Under the pieces are notes generated by a model. That model searched no databases. It was not told the origin of the DNA and worked only from the letters and a program-made list of their open reading frames with translations. Both the position numbers and the translations under genes were made by a program. Below are positions 1 to 6,086 of a stretch of 6,086 bases of DNA, piece by piece; the first letter of the stretch is position 1; every line of letters begins with the position of its first letter. This stretch comes from an uncultured Caulobacteraceae bacterium (GTDB lineage Bacteria > Pseudomonadota > Alphaproteobacteria > Caulobacterales > Caulobacteraceae): positions 1 through 6,086 of the forward strand of contig CALFYB010000364.1 of the NCBI GenBank assembly GCA_937952995.1, given 5' to 3'.

Positions 1-784
1 GCAAAAACAGGTTCAGGGTGCCTCCAGTGAGGCGGCTTGGAACGTCCACCGATAGGGCGGTGAAATGTTCGGTCTTGTCGGCTCTGTCGTCAAAGGCTTG
101 GTCGCGCAGGTCCATAGGACGAACCTTCGCTAAGGCGATCTTGAAGTCTCCAAGCGCGAAATCGACATGAACACCTTCAAAGGCGCGCCTCAATGTGACC
201 CCGTCTCGCGCGGTGACGAGGCGGTTTTTTGACAGGTCCAGCTCCTGGCGGCCAATCCGCGTGGTTATGGTCGTTGTGCCGATCTTGATGGGCAGATCGA
301 CAAAGGCTTGGGTCAGATCTACGGCGCTTTTATCTTGCGGCCGAGGTCCCGGTTTGCGCCCGGTTTCATCCACGGTTCCCAACTGGACGAACGCACGCGC
401 TCCGCCCTCGCTGCGAAGGTCGGCATTGGCCAAGAGCCGTCCGGCGGTCGTCGTATAGCCGGGTTGGCCACCGATTCCGAAGTTGATGTTGTGAAGCATC
501 TCTATGCGCGTGCGGGCTTCACCGCCGAGGGTTAGCCACACCTTGCCGTCTTCGCTTAAAGGCAAATACCGAAGTCTTTCGACCCCCTGAAGATCCGCCC
601 CCGCAAGGGCGCGGCAATCTTCTTGCCACCGGTAGGGGTTGGTTGGGCAAAACAGAGGTTTGGCCTTGGGAGCCTTGGGTAGGTCTGCCGTCGTCTGCGC
701 GAAACAGGGCAACGCTAGGGTCATGACCATCGCTGCGCCAAGAAGGATGGCTGCGGTTGGCTTTTGGCCTTGTAAATCAGACAT
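1..784 (-). CDS. Alginate-export-family outer-membrane protein, N-terminal part (truncated by the left window edge)
   Basis: Reading the minus strand from the ATG at 784 gives 261 codons with no stop before the window edge, so the C-terminus is missing. Residues 1-29 form a signal peptide: a Lys at position 8, a hydrophobic core from about 11 to 26, and a CFA|Q cleavage site. The mature part has a short Pro/Lys-rich stretch, two cysteines (46 and 57) that could form a disulfide, then alternating polar/hydrophobic strands. These include WLTLGGEARTRIE (83-95) and RIGRQELDLSKNRLVTARDG (176-195), typical of the alginate export (AlgE-like) barrel family. Family members are outer-membrane channels; many are not specific for alginate, so the substrate is unknown. 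A second in-frame ATG at 811 would add nine residues and has a weak AGGCGG upstream, whereas the 784 start has no visible ribosome site; either is possible. It is divergent from the cytochrome gene. Family assignment is from recognised sequence style, not a search. Confidence 0.8.
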   Translation of the reverse strand, partial: MSDLQGQKPTAAILLGAAMVMTLALPCFAQTTADLPKAPKAKPLFCPTNPYRWQEDCRALAGADLQGVERLRYLPLSEDGKVWLTLGGEARTRIEMLHNINFGIGGQPGYTTTAGRLLANADLRSEGGARAFVQLGTVDETGRKPGPRPQDKSAVDLTQAFVDLPIKIGTTTITTRIGRQELDLSKNRLVTARDGVTLRRAFEGVHVDFALGDFKIALAKVRPMDLRDQAFDDRADKTEHFTALSVDVPSRLTGGTLNLFL

Positions 785-986
785 GGGACGCGCTGGGCCT
801 TTGGCAAACATCTCGCCGCCTAGGGGGGGCGGGCAGGGCGGTATTTGAAGTCTGGTGTGACCTTAGATGTAACCCACCCTGTCTCATCTTTGATCCCATC
901 GTTTCACCGGATTTAGACTTCCGCGCTGCAGATTCAGTCGAGGTTTGCGGCAACGGGTCTGTTTTGAGGCAGGCATGGATTGGTCT

Positions 987-1036
987 TGTTCAGAACACAC
1001 CACTATGGACGTCTTACAGACAGCGCCGTCTTAAGA
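987..1036. promoter_or_regulatory. Cluster of three short dyads, possible operator region
   Basis: Three dyads occur within 50 bases: TGTTC-A-GAACA at 987-997, GTCT-TAC-AGAC at 1011-1021 and TCTTAAGA at 1029-1036. The heptamer CGTCTTA is also repeated directly at 1010-1016 and 1027-1033. The cluster sits 60-110 bases upstream of the cytochrome ATG, where a regulator could bind. No known regulator motif is matched, and each dyad alone could occur by chance. Confidence 0.25.
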
Positions 1037-1082
1037 ACAGTCGTGCGGGGCCCTACTCGGATGGCCGTTCGGTATATGGCCC

Positions 1083-1088
1083 AAGGAG
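1083..1088 (+). promoter_or_regulatory. Ribosome binding site for the ATG at 1098
   Basis: AAGGAG is followed by nine bases and then ATG at 1098. This is a strong Shine-Dalgarno match at usable spacing and is the main support for the long form of the cytochrome protein. Confidence 0.5.
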
Positions 1089-1097
1089 TCTCAAAGG

Positions 1098-1703
1098 ATG
1101 AGAGCGTGCTCTGCGGACTTCTGTTCAAGCCTTGCTTCGTCTTGTGGGCCATGGGATTTCGAGCTGTCTTCATCGTTGAACGATGCGGGCTTAGGCCAAG
1201 TAGTTTTGGAGATTGCCCTGTTTAGCCCGTTCCTCAGGAGCCCGATTTCTAAGGCGCTATTGGGCATAACCGCCAGTCTTGCGCTTGCGGCTGTCTCATC
1301 GTCGGCATTGGCGGCCAGTTCTAAAGGCCCTGCGTCTAAGGATCGGTCTGAGGCGAGCCAAACTGTTCCCAAGGGTGATGTCGCCGCTGGACGTCAGACC
1401 TTTGCCGCGCGATGCGGCGTCTGTCATGGCGCAGATGCCGTGGGCGGCGTAATGGCACCAAACCTTACCAAAGCTTTTGGCGCTAAGGCCGCTGGGGCCG
1501 CATTTGCCCGCTACTCCGCATCTCTAAAGGCGTCCGGTCTCGTATGGACGCCTACTAATTTGGACGGTTTTTTAACCGCGCCAGGTAAGGCGGTTCCGGG
1601 TACTACAATGATGACGGCTGTGGCCAATCCGGCGGACCGGACCAATCTGATTGCCTATTTGGCCTCGTTGAATTCAGGGGCGACGGCTAAAGACCGTCGT
1701 TAA
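1098..1703 (+). CDS. Exported class I cytochrome c (mono-haem); start uncertain
   Basis: The 201-residue product carries one haem-binding CGVCH motif (Cys106, Cys109, His110), preceded by the usual GRQTFAAR helix. A PGTTM segment follows, with Met171 (or Met172) as the likely sixth haem ligand, then a C-terminal helix NLIAYLASL. The layout matches small soluble c-type cytochromes of the cytochrome c2/c552 style, which carry electrons in the periplasm. A classic signal peptide, SKALLGITASLALAAVSSSALA, occupies residues 51-72. The oddity is the 50 residues before it: Cys/Ser-rich and unlike the family. The ATG at 1098 has a good AAGGAG site, but an ATT codon at 1245 directly before the signal peptide has CAGGAG at 1235-1240, four bases upstream; TTG codons at 1206 and 1260 are further options. 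The haem domain is secure; the start is not. The hydratase follows after 94 bases on the same strand. The physiological partner is unknown. Confidence 0.85.
   Translation: MRACSADFCSSLASSCGPWDFELSSSLNDAGLGQVVLEIALFSPFLRSPISKALLGITASLALAAVSSSALAASSKGPASKDRSEASQTVPKGDVAAGRQTFAARCGVCHGADAVGGVMAPNLTKAFGAKAAGAAFARYSASLKASGLVWTPTNLDGFLTAPGKAVPGTTMMTAVANPADRTNLIAYLASLNSGATAKDRR
1681..1699 (+). other. Stem-loop overlapping the end of the cytochrome gene
   Basis: CGACGG and CCGTCG form a perfect 6-base stem around the 7-base loop CTAAAGA, covering the last codons just before the TAA at 1701. Only two T follow, so it is not a canonical intrinsic terminator. It could stabilise the mRNA 3' end or be a by-product of the coding sequence. 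Confidence 0.35.
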
Positions 1704-1718
1704 GATCGTCCAACACCA

Positions 1719-1742
1719 GTCGCGAGGCGCTAGCCAAGCGAC
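1719..1742 (+). other. Intergenic stem-loop between the cytochrome and hydratase genes
   Basis: The string GTCGC-GA-GGC-GCTA-GCC-AA-GCGAC folds into a 5-base outer stem, a GA/AA internal loop, a 3-base inner stem and a 4-base loop. It starts 15 bases after the cytochrome stop. There is no T-run behind it, so an RNA stability or processing element, or a weak terminator, is as likely as full termination. Confidence 0.35.
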
Positions 1743-1784
1743 CAACCATTAAGCCTACTTATTACCGATCGATCTTTCAGATTT

Positions 1785-1789
1785 GGGAG
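1785..1789 (+). promoter_or_regulatory. Ribosome binding site that fixes the hydratase start
   Basis: GGGAG lies eight bases before the ATG at 1798. The in-frame TTG at 1783 overlaps this site, so it cannot be the start that the site serves. Confidence 0.6.
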
Positions 1790-1797
1790 CCTATCAA

Positions 1798-2577
1798 ATG
1801 CCTGCAACCCACGCCGCGTTGGCTGAACGCCTTCGTCAAGCCTATGATGGATCAGTCATTGCCCCGATGCGTGACGACCTCGGCCCAACCGATATTGATG
1901 GGGCCTATGCGATCCAAGAGATCAATACGCAATATTGGCTCTCTCAAGGGCGCAAAATTGTCGGACGCAAGATCGGTCTAACTTCGAAGGCGGTGCAGGT
2001 GCAGTTGGGCGTCGACCGGCCCGATTTTGGCGTTCTGTTCGAGGACATGCTGATCGCTGACAACGGCGTGCTGCAAATGGCCAAGTCAATCCAGCCAAAG
2101 GCAGAGGCTGAGGTCGCGCTCATTTTGGCGAAGGATCTCAATGGATCAAACATCACAGCCGATGACGTGCTCGCTGCTGCAGACTGTGCCATCGCCGCCA
2201 TCGAGATCGTCGATAGCCGCATTGCCGATTGGAAAATCACCTTCGCCGACACGGTCGCGGACAATGGTTCGTCCGCCTTCTACGTTCTGGGTCAAGAGCG
2301 CAAATCCCTGAAGGGTTTGGATCTCTATACCTGCGGCATGGCCTTGGAATTGAATGGAGCAATCGCCTCTGTCGGATCAGGCGCTGCTTGCCTTGGGCAT
2401 CCTCTGAAGGCCGCAGCTTGGCTGGCCAATACGCTTTCGGCGCGGGGCGAAGGCTTAAAGGCTGGTGACGTCCTCTTGACCGGTGCTCTTGGCCCGATGG
2501 TCGCCGTAGCGCTTGGTGATCAGGTGTCGGCGCAAATAGGCGGTCTAGGCCGGGTTAGCTTCTCGGTTGGGGCCTAG
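1798..2577 (+). CDS. 2-keto-4-pentenoate hydratase (MhpD / fumarylacetoacetate hydrolase-like superfamily)
   Basis: The 259-residue product is close to the usual length of MhpD/DmpE-type hydratases (about 260-270). These cytosolic enzymes add water to 2-hydroxypenta-2,4-dienoate to give 4-hydroxy-2-oxovalerate, a late step of meta-cleavage degradation of catechols. Family marks are GRKIGLTSKAVQ (56-67), RPDFGVLFEDM (74-84), KAEAEVALIL (101-110) with Glu103 and Glu105, and AIEIVDSRIADWK (134-146) with Glu136. The three Glu match the metal-binding set of the family, offset by about three from the E. coli numbering. The end, TGALGPMVAVALGDQVSAQIGGLGRVSFS, is also typical. Related decarboxylases (4-oxalocrotonate decarboxylase) and HpcG/HsaE-type hydratases share this fold, so the exact substrate is inferred only at family level. 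No aldolase, dehydrogenase or dioxygenase partner is visible in the window. It may be co-transcribed with the cytochrome, although two hairpins lie between them. Confidence 0.9.
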   Translation: MPATHAALAERLRQAYDGSVIAPMRDDLGPTDIDGAYAIQEINTQYWLSQGRKIVGRKIGLTSKAVQVQLGVDRPDFGVLFEDMLIADNGVLQMAKSIQPKAEAEVALILAKDLNGSNITADDVLAAADCAIAAIEIVDSRIADWKITFADTVADNGSSAFYVLGQERKSLKGLDLYTCGMALELNGAIASVGSGAACLGHPLKAAAWLANTLSARGEGLKAGDVLLTGALGPMVAVALGDQVSAQIGGLGRVSFSVGA

Positions 2578-2616
2578 CTATCTCGGCTTAGCTCCTAATG
2601 GGCGGCCAGATAGCTA
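2575..2616. repeat. Inverted repeat spanning the two convergent stop codons
   Basis: TAGCTATCT at 2575-2583 is perfectly complementary to AGATAGCTA at 2608-2616, and GGC/GCC at 2585-2587 and 2605-2607 extend the stem past a one-base bulge. The hydratase stop (TAG, 2575-2577) opens the left arm and the mutarotase-like gene's stop (2595-2597) sits in the loop. The structure would form in transcripts from both sides and could act as a shared bidirectional terminator, but neither side has a T-run. Confidence 0.4.
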
Positions 2617-3680
2617 TAGTGGAAGGTCCAGCTTTTGGTCGCGCCGACTGGAATGTCGAGGGTGATGAACGGCTCGGCGGCGACGGTGGGCTTGATGGAC
2701 CACAGTGTCAAGGCGCTGAGGGGCTGGTCACTTTGGACCCTGTAGCCTGCGCCTGAGCGGTTGGTCAGGGTGAAATCATAGTTCGATGGCGTGGACTCGA
2801 ATCCCGTGATGGGGGTCGATAGGACCTCTTCGGGATTGAGCGCGCGCTGGTACGTTAATTGATCGCCTTTAACGTCAGCCACGTCCCTTAGGGTGCGGCC
2901 ATTGATGATCTGGAACCCAGTCTTTAGAGACAGGCCGTCTGCCGTCGGGTCACCCGCAAGGGTGAGGAAGTTGTGGTTGAAGCTGGTCGTTTTGAGCGCC
3001 TTGCTACCGGTATTTTTTAGACTGTGCTCGATCAGCAATTCCGGCTTTCCGGGCACGAGGCGCAGGGTCTTTTTGTAGACATAGCCGTAGAGGCCATCTT
3101 TGGACTGAACCACCTGTTCAAAGGTGACATGGTCTCGGGCAGCCTGGGTTGTCCATTTGCCGCCGTCGATAAGCTCGTAGGTCTTAAAGCTGCTATAGGC
3201 TGCTCCGTCTTCGGGCTTTCGTAGCAAGCCCACACCAATCTTCAGAAAGGCACCGCCCGGTGCTGCCAGCGCCCAGCTTTCGGGGCCACTTGCGTCGTAG
3301 GCATCGGCTGGCCCAAGCACCGCCGTATTGGGGCCTGAGACGACCTTTCCTTTGAACCAGACAAAGTCGCGAACATTCGGCGCAATCTGCTCGAACCATG
3401 TCCCATAGATCGGTTGCCCATGGACGGTGAGACTGGAAATCAAGCCAGCCCAGTCAAAGCGCGTGCCTCGGTAGAAGCCCGTCTTTGCGTCAGGAAGCAG
3501 GACTGTGGCTGAGATCTGGCCATTTGAAATTTTGGCTTGGGGTGCGCTGGCTAGGCGGGCGCTGACATCGACCATATCAATCGGGTCAGGTGCAGGTGGC
3601 CGGGGCGCAGCGGGAGGTGTTTGGGCGAGGGCCATGGCGGGGGACAGAAGTCCGAGCAGAAGGATGGGAAAACGGCTCAT
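2595..3680 (-). CDS. Secreted protein with probable galactose-mutarotase-like fold, function unassigned
   Basis: The 361-residue product starts at the ATG at 3680, with AGGGG four bases upstream (3685-3689). Residues 1-19 are a signal peptide with an ALA|Q cleavage site, followed by a Pro-rich linker (22-33). The rest is beta-rich without membrane segments: SNGQISATVLLPDAKTGFYR (52-71), GTRFDWAGLISSLTVHGQ (72-89), KTLRLVPGKPELLIEHSLKN (204-223). SFNHNFLTL (233-241) places His236 like the active-site histidine of aldose 1-epimerases. I infer a periplasmic member of the mutarotase-like or carbohydrate-binding superfamily; such proteins often accompany TonB receptors in sugar-uptake loci. It is not a standard GalM, and neither substrate nor catalysis is shown. 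It lies downstream of the receptor on the same strand, but an intrinsic terminator separates them, so it probably depends on its own promoter or on read-through. It converges with the hydratase. Confidence 0.75.
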   Translation of the reverse strand: MSRFPILLLGLLSPAMALAQTPPAAPRPPAPDPIDMVDVSARLASAPQAKISNGQISATVLLPDAKTGFYRGTRFDWAGLISSLTVHGQPIYGTWFEQIAPNVRDFVWFKGKVVSGPNTAVLGPADAYDASGPESWALAAPGGAFLKIGVGLLRKPEDGAAYSSFKTYELIDGGKWTTQAARDHVTFEQVVQSKDGLYGYVYKKTLRLVPGKPELLIEHSLKNTGSKALKTTSFNHNFLTLAGDPTADGLSLKTGFQIINGRTLRDVADVKGDQLTYQRALNPEEVLSTPITGFESTPSNYDFTLTNRSGAGYRVQSDQPLSALTLWSIKPTVAAEPFITLDIPVGATKSWTFHYSYLAAH

Positions 3681-3715
3681 CTGACCCCTACATCTCTAAA
3701 GCTAGCCTGTTCGTC

Positions 3716-3755
3716 AAAAGAAAAGACCCGCATCAGCCTAAACCGATGCGGGTCT
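3716..3755 (-). terminator. Rho-independent terminator of the TonB-dependent receptor gene
   Basis: On the minus strand the sequence reads AGACCCGCATC, a 10-base loop, GATGCGGGTCT, then TTTCTTTT. The 11-base stem (arms 3745-3755 and 3724-3734) is perfect and GC-rich, and the T-tract lies at 3716-3723. It begins seven bases after the receptor's TAA, which makes it a strong intrinsic terminator for that transcript. Confidence 0.9.
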
Positions 3756-3762
3756 CTTAACC

Positions 3763-6086
3763 TTAGAACTTAAAGCGTAGACCGGTCGTGAAGTAACGGC
3801 CGATCACGTCGTAGCCATAGGGCGTAGGATAGGCGAAGCCTGGGTTGCCCGTGAAGGATGTCGACGCATAGAGCGGGGCATCTTGGTCGGTCAGGTTGGT
3901 GACGGTCAGGAACAGGGATCCTGCATGGTCACGCCAAGCCACGTCATAGCTAACGTTCAAGTCGACATAGGTGATCGCTGGAATGTTCGGGTCCGAATAG
4001 ACCAGAGTTGGGTTCGAGCTCGGATGCAGTTCGGTCCAGTGACGGAAGGTCAGGTTGGTCGAAAGCTTGTTGAGCTTGTATCCCAGCGAGAGATTAACGC
4101 GATATTCTGCAGGCGCTGGCGAGCCAGGGCCCAAGCTAGCGGCACCGGCCTGATTCAGGGTCACAGCCGTTGGCAGGGCCCGCGACTTGATGACCGGCTG
4201 ATGAGAGACCAGCAGACGCAGATCGACGTTACCGGCGAGTGGCGCTGCAATGTCAGCCAGATCGAAGTTGTAGCTCGTCTCAACGTCAACACCGTGGGTG
4301 TAGGTGTTGGCGATGTTCAGGCTCTGGTTCAAGATCGTCGTTGGATAGTTGGCAGCCGAGCGATCACTGAAGGGCAGGGGACGAACATAGAGCGAGCAAA
4401 GTGGGCTGGTACCATTGGACCGTTCGCACTCTTGCTGAGTGGCCGTATTGTTGCCGCCGACGCTGCCGATCGCGTTTTCGATGACGATATTATAGTAGTC
4501 GACCGAAATGTTGAACCGGGGCAGCCAATGGGGCTGATAGACGAGGCCGGCGACATCGGTGTCGGCCACTTCTGGCACCAGGTTCGGGTTGCCTTGGCTA
4601 GAGGTGTTGGTAAAGCCGGCAACGCCCGTGTGCAGATCGGTATAGCCGGTGATCGACAGTGACTTGCCGGCATAGAGATCGTTCAGTGTAGGCGCCCGAA
4701 TGTCGCGTGACCGGACCAAACGGAACCGCAGATCTTCGAAGGGGCTATAGTTCAGGCCAACCTTCCAAGTCTTGGCAACGCCGCTGGTCTTATAGTCGGT
4801 GTAGCGATAGGCCCCGTTGAGTTCCAGGTTCTTAGCCAAGAACACGTCTTTGAGCAGCGGAACAGCCGTTTCTGCGTTCATTTCCCAAACGGTGTTTGAG
4901 CCGCTAGCGGGCGCAACCACGTTACGGGTCCAAACTTGCGTACCCGTGGTGAAGGGACCGCGCAGGCCCGTGAAGTCAGGGCGGGTGTTTGGATTGTCGC
5001 TGGTCGACTGGACCATGCTCTGCGAGCGGTATTCATAACCGGCAGCGACCGAGACCGGACCGGCCCAGGTGCTGAACACGTCGCCCGAAACGTTGAAAGC
5101 GACGTCGTCGATGCGGTTGGTGGTCTGGAACTGGGTGGTGCCAAAGATGTAGTTCATGGCGGCCTTGGAGGGGCGACCGTCACCGAACAGGTTCATGGGC
5201 ACGCAACCAGGATACAGGCCTGGGTTGGTGATGGTCACGCGGCAGACGATGTTGCCGCTGGCATCCTTGACCGCGTCGATCGCGGCATAGAAGCGGGGAT
5301 TGTTGACGTTATAGCGCGAGGGCAGACGCACGCGGCCTTCGCCGTGGGTGTAGTAGCCTTCCCAATTCCATTTGTCGTCGTACTTGCCCTGCAGACCCAA
5401 GGTCAATTGCAGGCCCGTGGTCAGGGCATCCATTTCGATCGCATTACCAAAGTCGCTGTTGTAGCGACCGAGGTTGAACGAGGCGACCTTGGCTGCGTCT
5501 AGCCCGGCCTGCACATTGGCGGGAAGGAAGGCGTTGCCGCTGTAGATGTTGATGGCGTTGGCACCGCCTGCTGCGCGCGACTCGTTTTGTCCGCGATAGA
5601 CAGTGCGGGCTTCACCGGCCGCTGCTTGGATGAAACCGGTGACCTTTGGGCTGAACTCATATTCGAAACGGCCAAAGAACTGGTCGGTCCGCAGGCGAGC
5701 GAGCAGGGCGTTGCCGATCACATAGCCGCCGTCACCGCCGCTTGAGAGGTTGGTGTTGCCCGTGGGCGTGCCGGGGTTGAACTTGGTCAGCGTGCCGTCT
5801 GGCAGGAACATCTGGCCTGCGAAAGGACCCGTCGTGATCAGGCCGCCGAAGCTGGTGTTTGACACGCGGCCGTTGGCCACGGTCACGAAGGGCGACGCGG
5901 CCGTACCCTTACCGGCTTCCTGATAGATGCCCGCACCGAGTGGACGATCATACTTGGATTTGATGCCGTCGGACTGGTAGTGCTCAACGCTCCAAATCAC
6001 ATGACCGCGATCGAAAACATCGCCGCCACCGGCAACGCCGCCGCGCCACGAGCGGTCGTCATTCTGAGCGGATATACCCCCTTGAA
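3763..6086 (-). CDS. TonB-dependent receptor, barrel part (N-terminus beyond the right window edge)
   Basis: The frame is open to the window edge, giving 773 visible residues (first full codon at 6084). The GTG at 6000 is internal, not a start, because the 28 codons before it (such as RSWRGGVAGGG and DVFDRGHVIWSVEHYQ) read like the first barrel strands. A signal peptide, TonB box and plug of some 200 residues should lie outside. Seen here are CVPMNLFG (294-301), FRLVRSRDIRAPTLNDLY (454-471), NPNLVPEVADTD (499-510), a late TNLTDQDAPLYAS (729-741) and a terminal GLRFKF ending in Phe, the barrel-assembly signal. Cys281/Cys294 and Cys553/Cys563 are close pairs likely to form disulfides in extracellular loops. 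The protein would import a bulky ligand across the outer membrane using TonB energy. This subfamily is abundant in Caulobacterales and Sphingomonadales and often takes up sugars or plant-derived compounds; the ligand here is unknown. A strong terminator follows it. Confidence 0.93.
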   Translation of the reverse strand, partial: QGGISAQNDDRSWRGGVAGGGDVFDRGHVIWSVEHYQSDGIKSKYDRPLGAGIYQEAGKGTAASPFVTVANGRVSNTSFGGLITTGPFAGQMFLPDGTLTKFNPGTPTGNTNLSSGGDGGYVIGNALLARLRTDQFFGRFEYEFSPKVTGFIQAAAGEARTVYRGQNESRAAGGANAINIYSGNAFLPANVQAGLDAAKVASFNLGRYNSDFGNAIEMDALTTGLQLTLGLQGKYDDKWNWEGYYTHGEGRVRLPSRYNVNNPRFYAAIDAVKDASGNIVCRVTITNPGLYPGCVPMNLFGDGRPSKAAMNYIFGTTQFQTTNRIDDVAFNVSGDVFSTWAGPVSVAAGYEYRSQSMVQSTSDNPNTRPDFTGLRGPFTTGTQVWTRNVVAPASGSNTVWEMNAETAVPLLKDVFLAKNLELNGAYRYTDYKTSGVAKTWKVGLNYSPFEDLRFRLVRSRDIRAPTLNDLYAGKSLSITGYTDLHTGVAGFTNTSSQGNPNLVPEVADTDVAGLVYQPHWLPRFNISVDYYNIVIENAIGSVGGNNTATQQECERSNGTSPLCSLYVRPLPFSDRSAANYPTTILNQSLNIANTYTHGVDVETSYNFDLADIAAPLAGNVDLRLLVSHQPVIKSRALPTAVTLNQAGAASLGPGSPAPAEYRVNLSLGYKLNKLSTNLTFRHWTELHPSSNPTLVYSDPNIPAITYVDLNVSYDVAWRDHAGSLFLTVTNLTDQDAPLYASTSFTGNPGFAYPTPYGYDVIGRYFTTGLRFKF

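Larger units (their letters stand above)
785..1097. other. Divergent intergenic region, no gene supported
   Basis: This stretch separates two divergently transcribed genes and should hold both promoters. I found no good TTGACA/TATAAT-type pair on either strand; TATATG at 1073-1078 on the plus strand lacks a matching -35 element. A run of seven G lies at 823-829. Three small dyads cluster at 987-1036 (listed separately). Open frames crossing the region have no coding character I can recognise. Confidence 0.6.

Noticed and set aside
195..535. Two open frames on the plus strand
   Set aside because: They are antisense to the alginate-export-family gene, whose minus-strand translation has a signal peptide and family motifs.
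975..1034. 19-codon frame (ATG at 975) preceded by GAGG, as a possible leader peptide
   Set aside because: It has no run of regulatory codons and no attenuator-like hairpin with a T-run follows; the weak ribosome-site match can be chance.
757..1101. 114-codon open frame on the plus strand crossing the intergenic region
   Set aside because: It begins inside the opposite-strand signal-peptide region and has no domain; its composition looks non-coding.
1091..1372. 93-codon open frame on the minus strand
   Set aside because: Antisense to the cytochrome signal-peptide region, with no recognisable domain.
1783..1797. TTG at 1783 as the hydratase start
   Set aside because: It overlaps the GGGAG ribosome site, and the ATG at 1798 gives the usual family N-terminus and length.
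3883..4662. 259-codon open frame on the plus strand
   Set aside because: It lies entirely antisense to the well-supported TonB-dependent receptor barrel and shows no recognisable domain; it is a by-product of the receptor's codon use.
4936..5502. 188-codon open frame on the plus strand
   Set aside because: Antisense to the receptor gene, with no domain and no convincing ribosome site.
5998..6000. GTG at 6000 as the start of a complete 745-residue receptor
   Set aside because: The same frame continues open for 28 codons to the window edge with barrel-like sequence, and a receptor without signal peptide and plug would not function.

Overview
The window reads as a piece of an alphaproteobacterial chromosome with moderately high GC. 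The outer-membrane repertoire (a large TonB-dependent receptor of the 'NLFG' type, an alginate-export-type barrel) and codon use fit Caulobacterales, perhaps an Asticcacaulis-like organism. That placement is an impression from protein style, not a measured result. I see no rRNA, tRNA, CRISPR array, insertion sequence or phage gene.

Layout from left to right: (1) bases 1-784, minus strand: the N-terminal 261 residues of a secreted alginate-export-family outer-membrane protein, running off the left edge. (2) About 785-1097: a divergent intergenic region with a few small dyads but no convincing sigma-70 promoter. (3) 1098-1703, plus strand: an exported mono-haem class I cytochrome c whose true start is uncertain. 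(4) 1798-2577, plus strand: a 2-keto-4-pentenoate hydratase (MhpD family) with clear active-site acidic residues. Two compact stem-loops lie between it and the cytochrome. (5) 2595-3680, minus strand: a secreted protein with a probable galactose-mutarotase-like fold, convergent with the hydratase; the two stop codons are 17 bases apart within one inverted repeat. (6) 3716-3755: a textbook intrinsic terminator on the minus strand. (7) 3763-6086, minus strand: the beta-barrel part of a TonB-dependent receptor (773 residues visible); its signal peptide and plug lie beyond the right edge.

Functionally, the minus-strand genes look like envelope proteins for taking up and handling a carbohydrate or related extracellular compound: receptor, periplasmic sugar-binding or mutarotase-like protein, and a second outer-membrane channel. 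The two plus-strand genes are a periplasmic electron carrier and an enzyme acting late in meta-cleavage (catechol-type) pathways. Nothing in the window proves that the two sets share a substrate. I find no clearly novel system. The points most worth checking are the cytochrome start, the unassigned mutarotase-like protein and its promoter placement, and the hairpins around the plus-strand genes.
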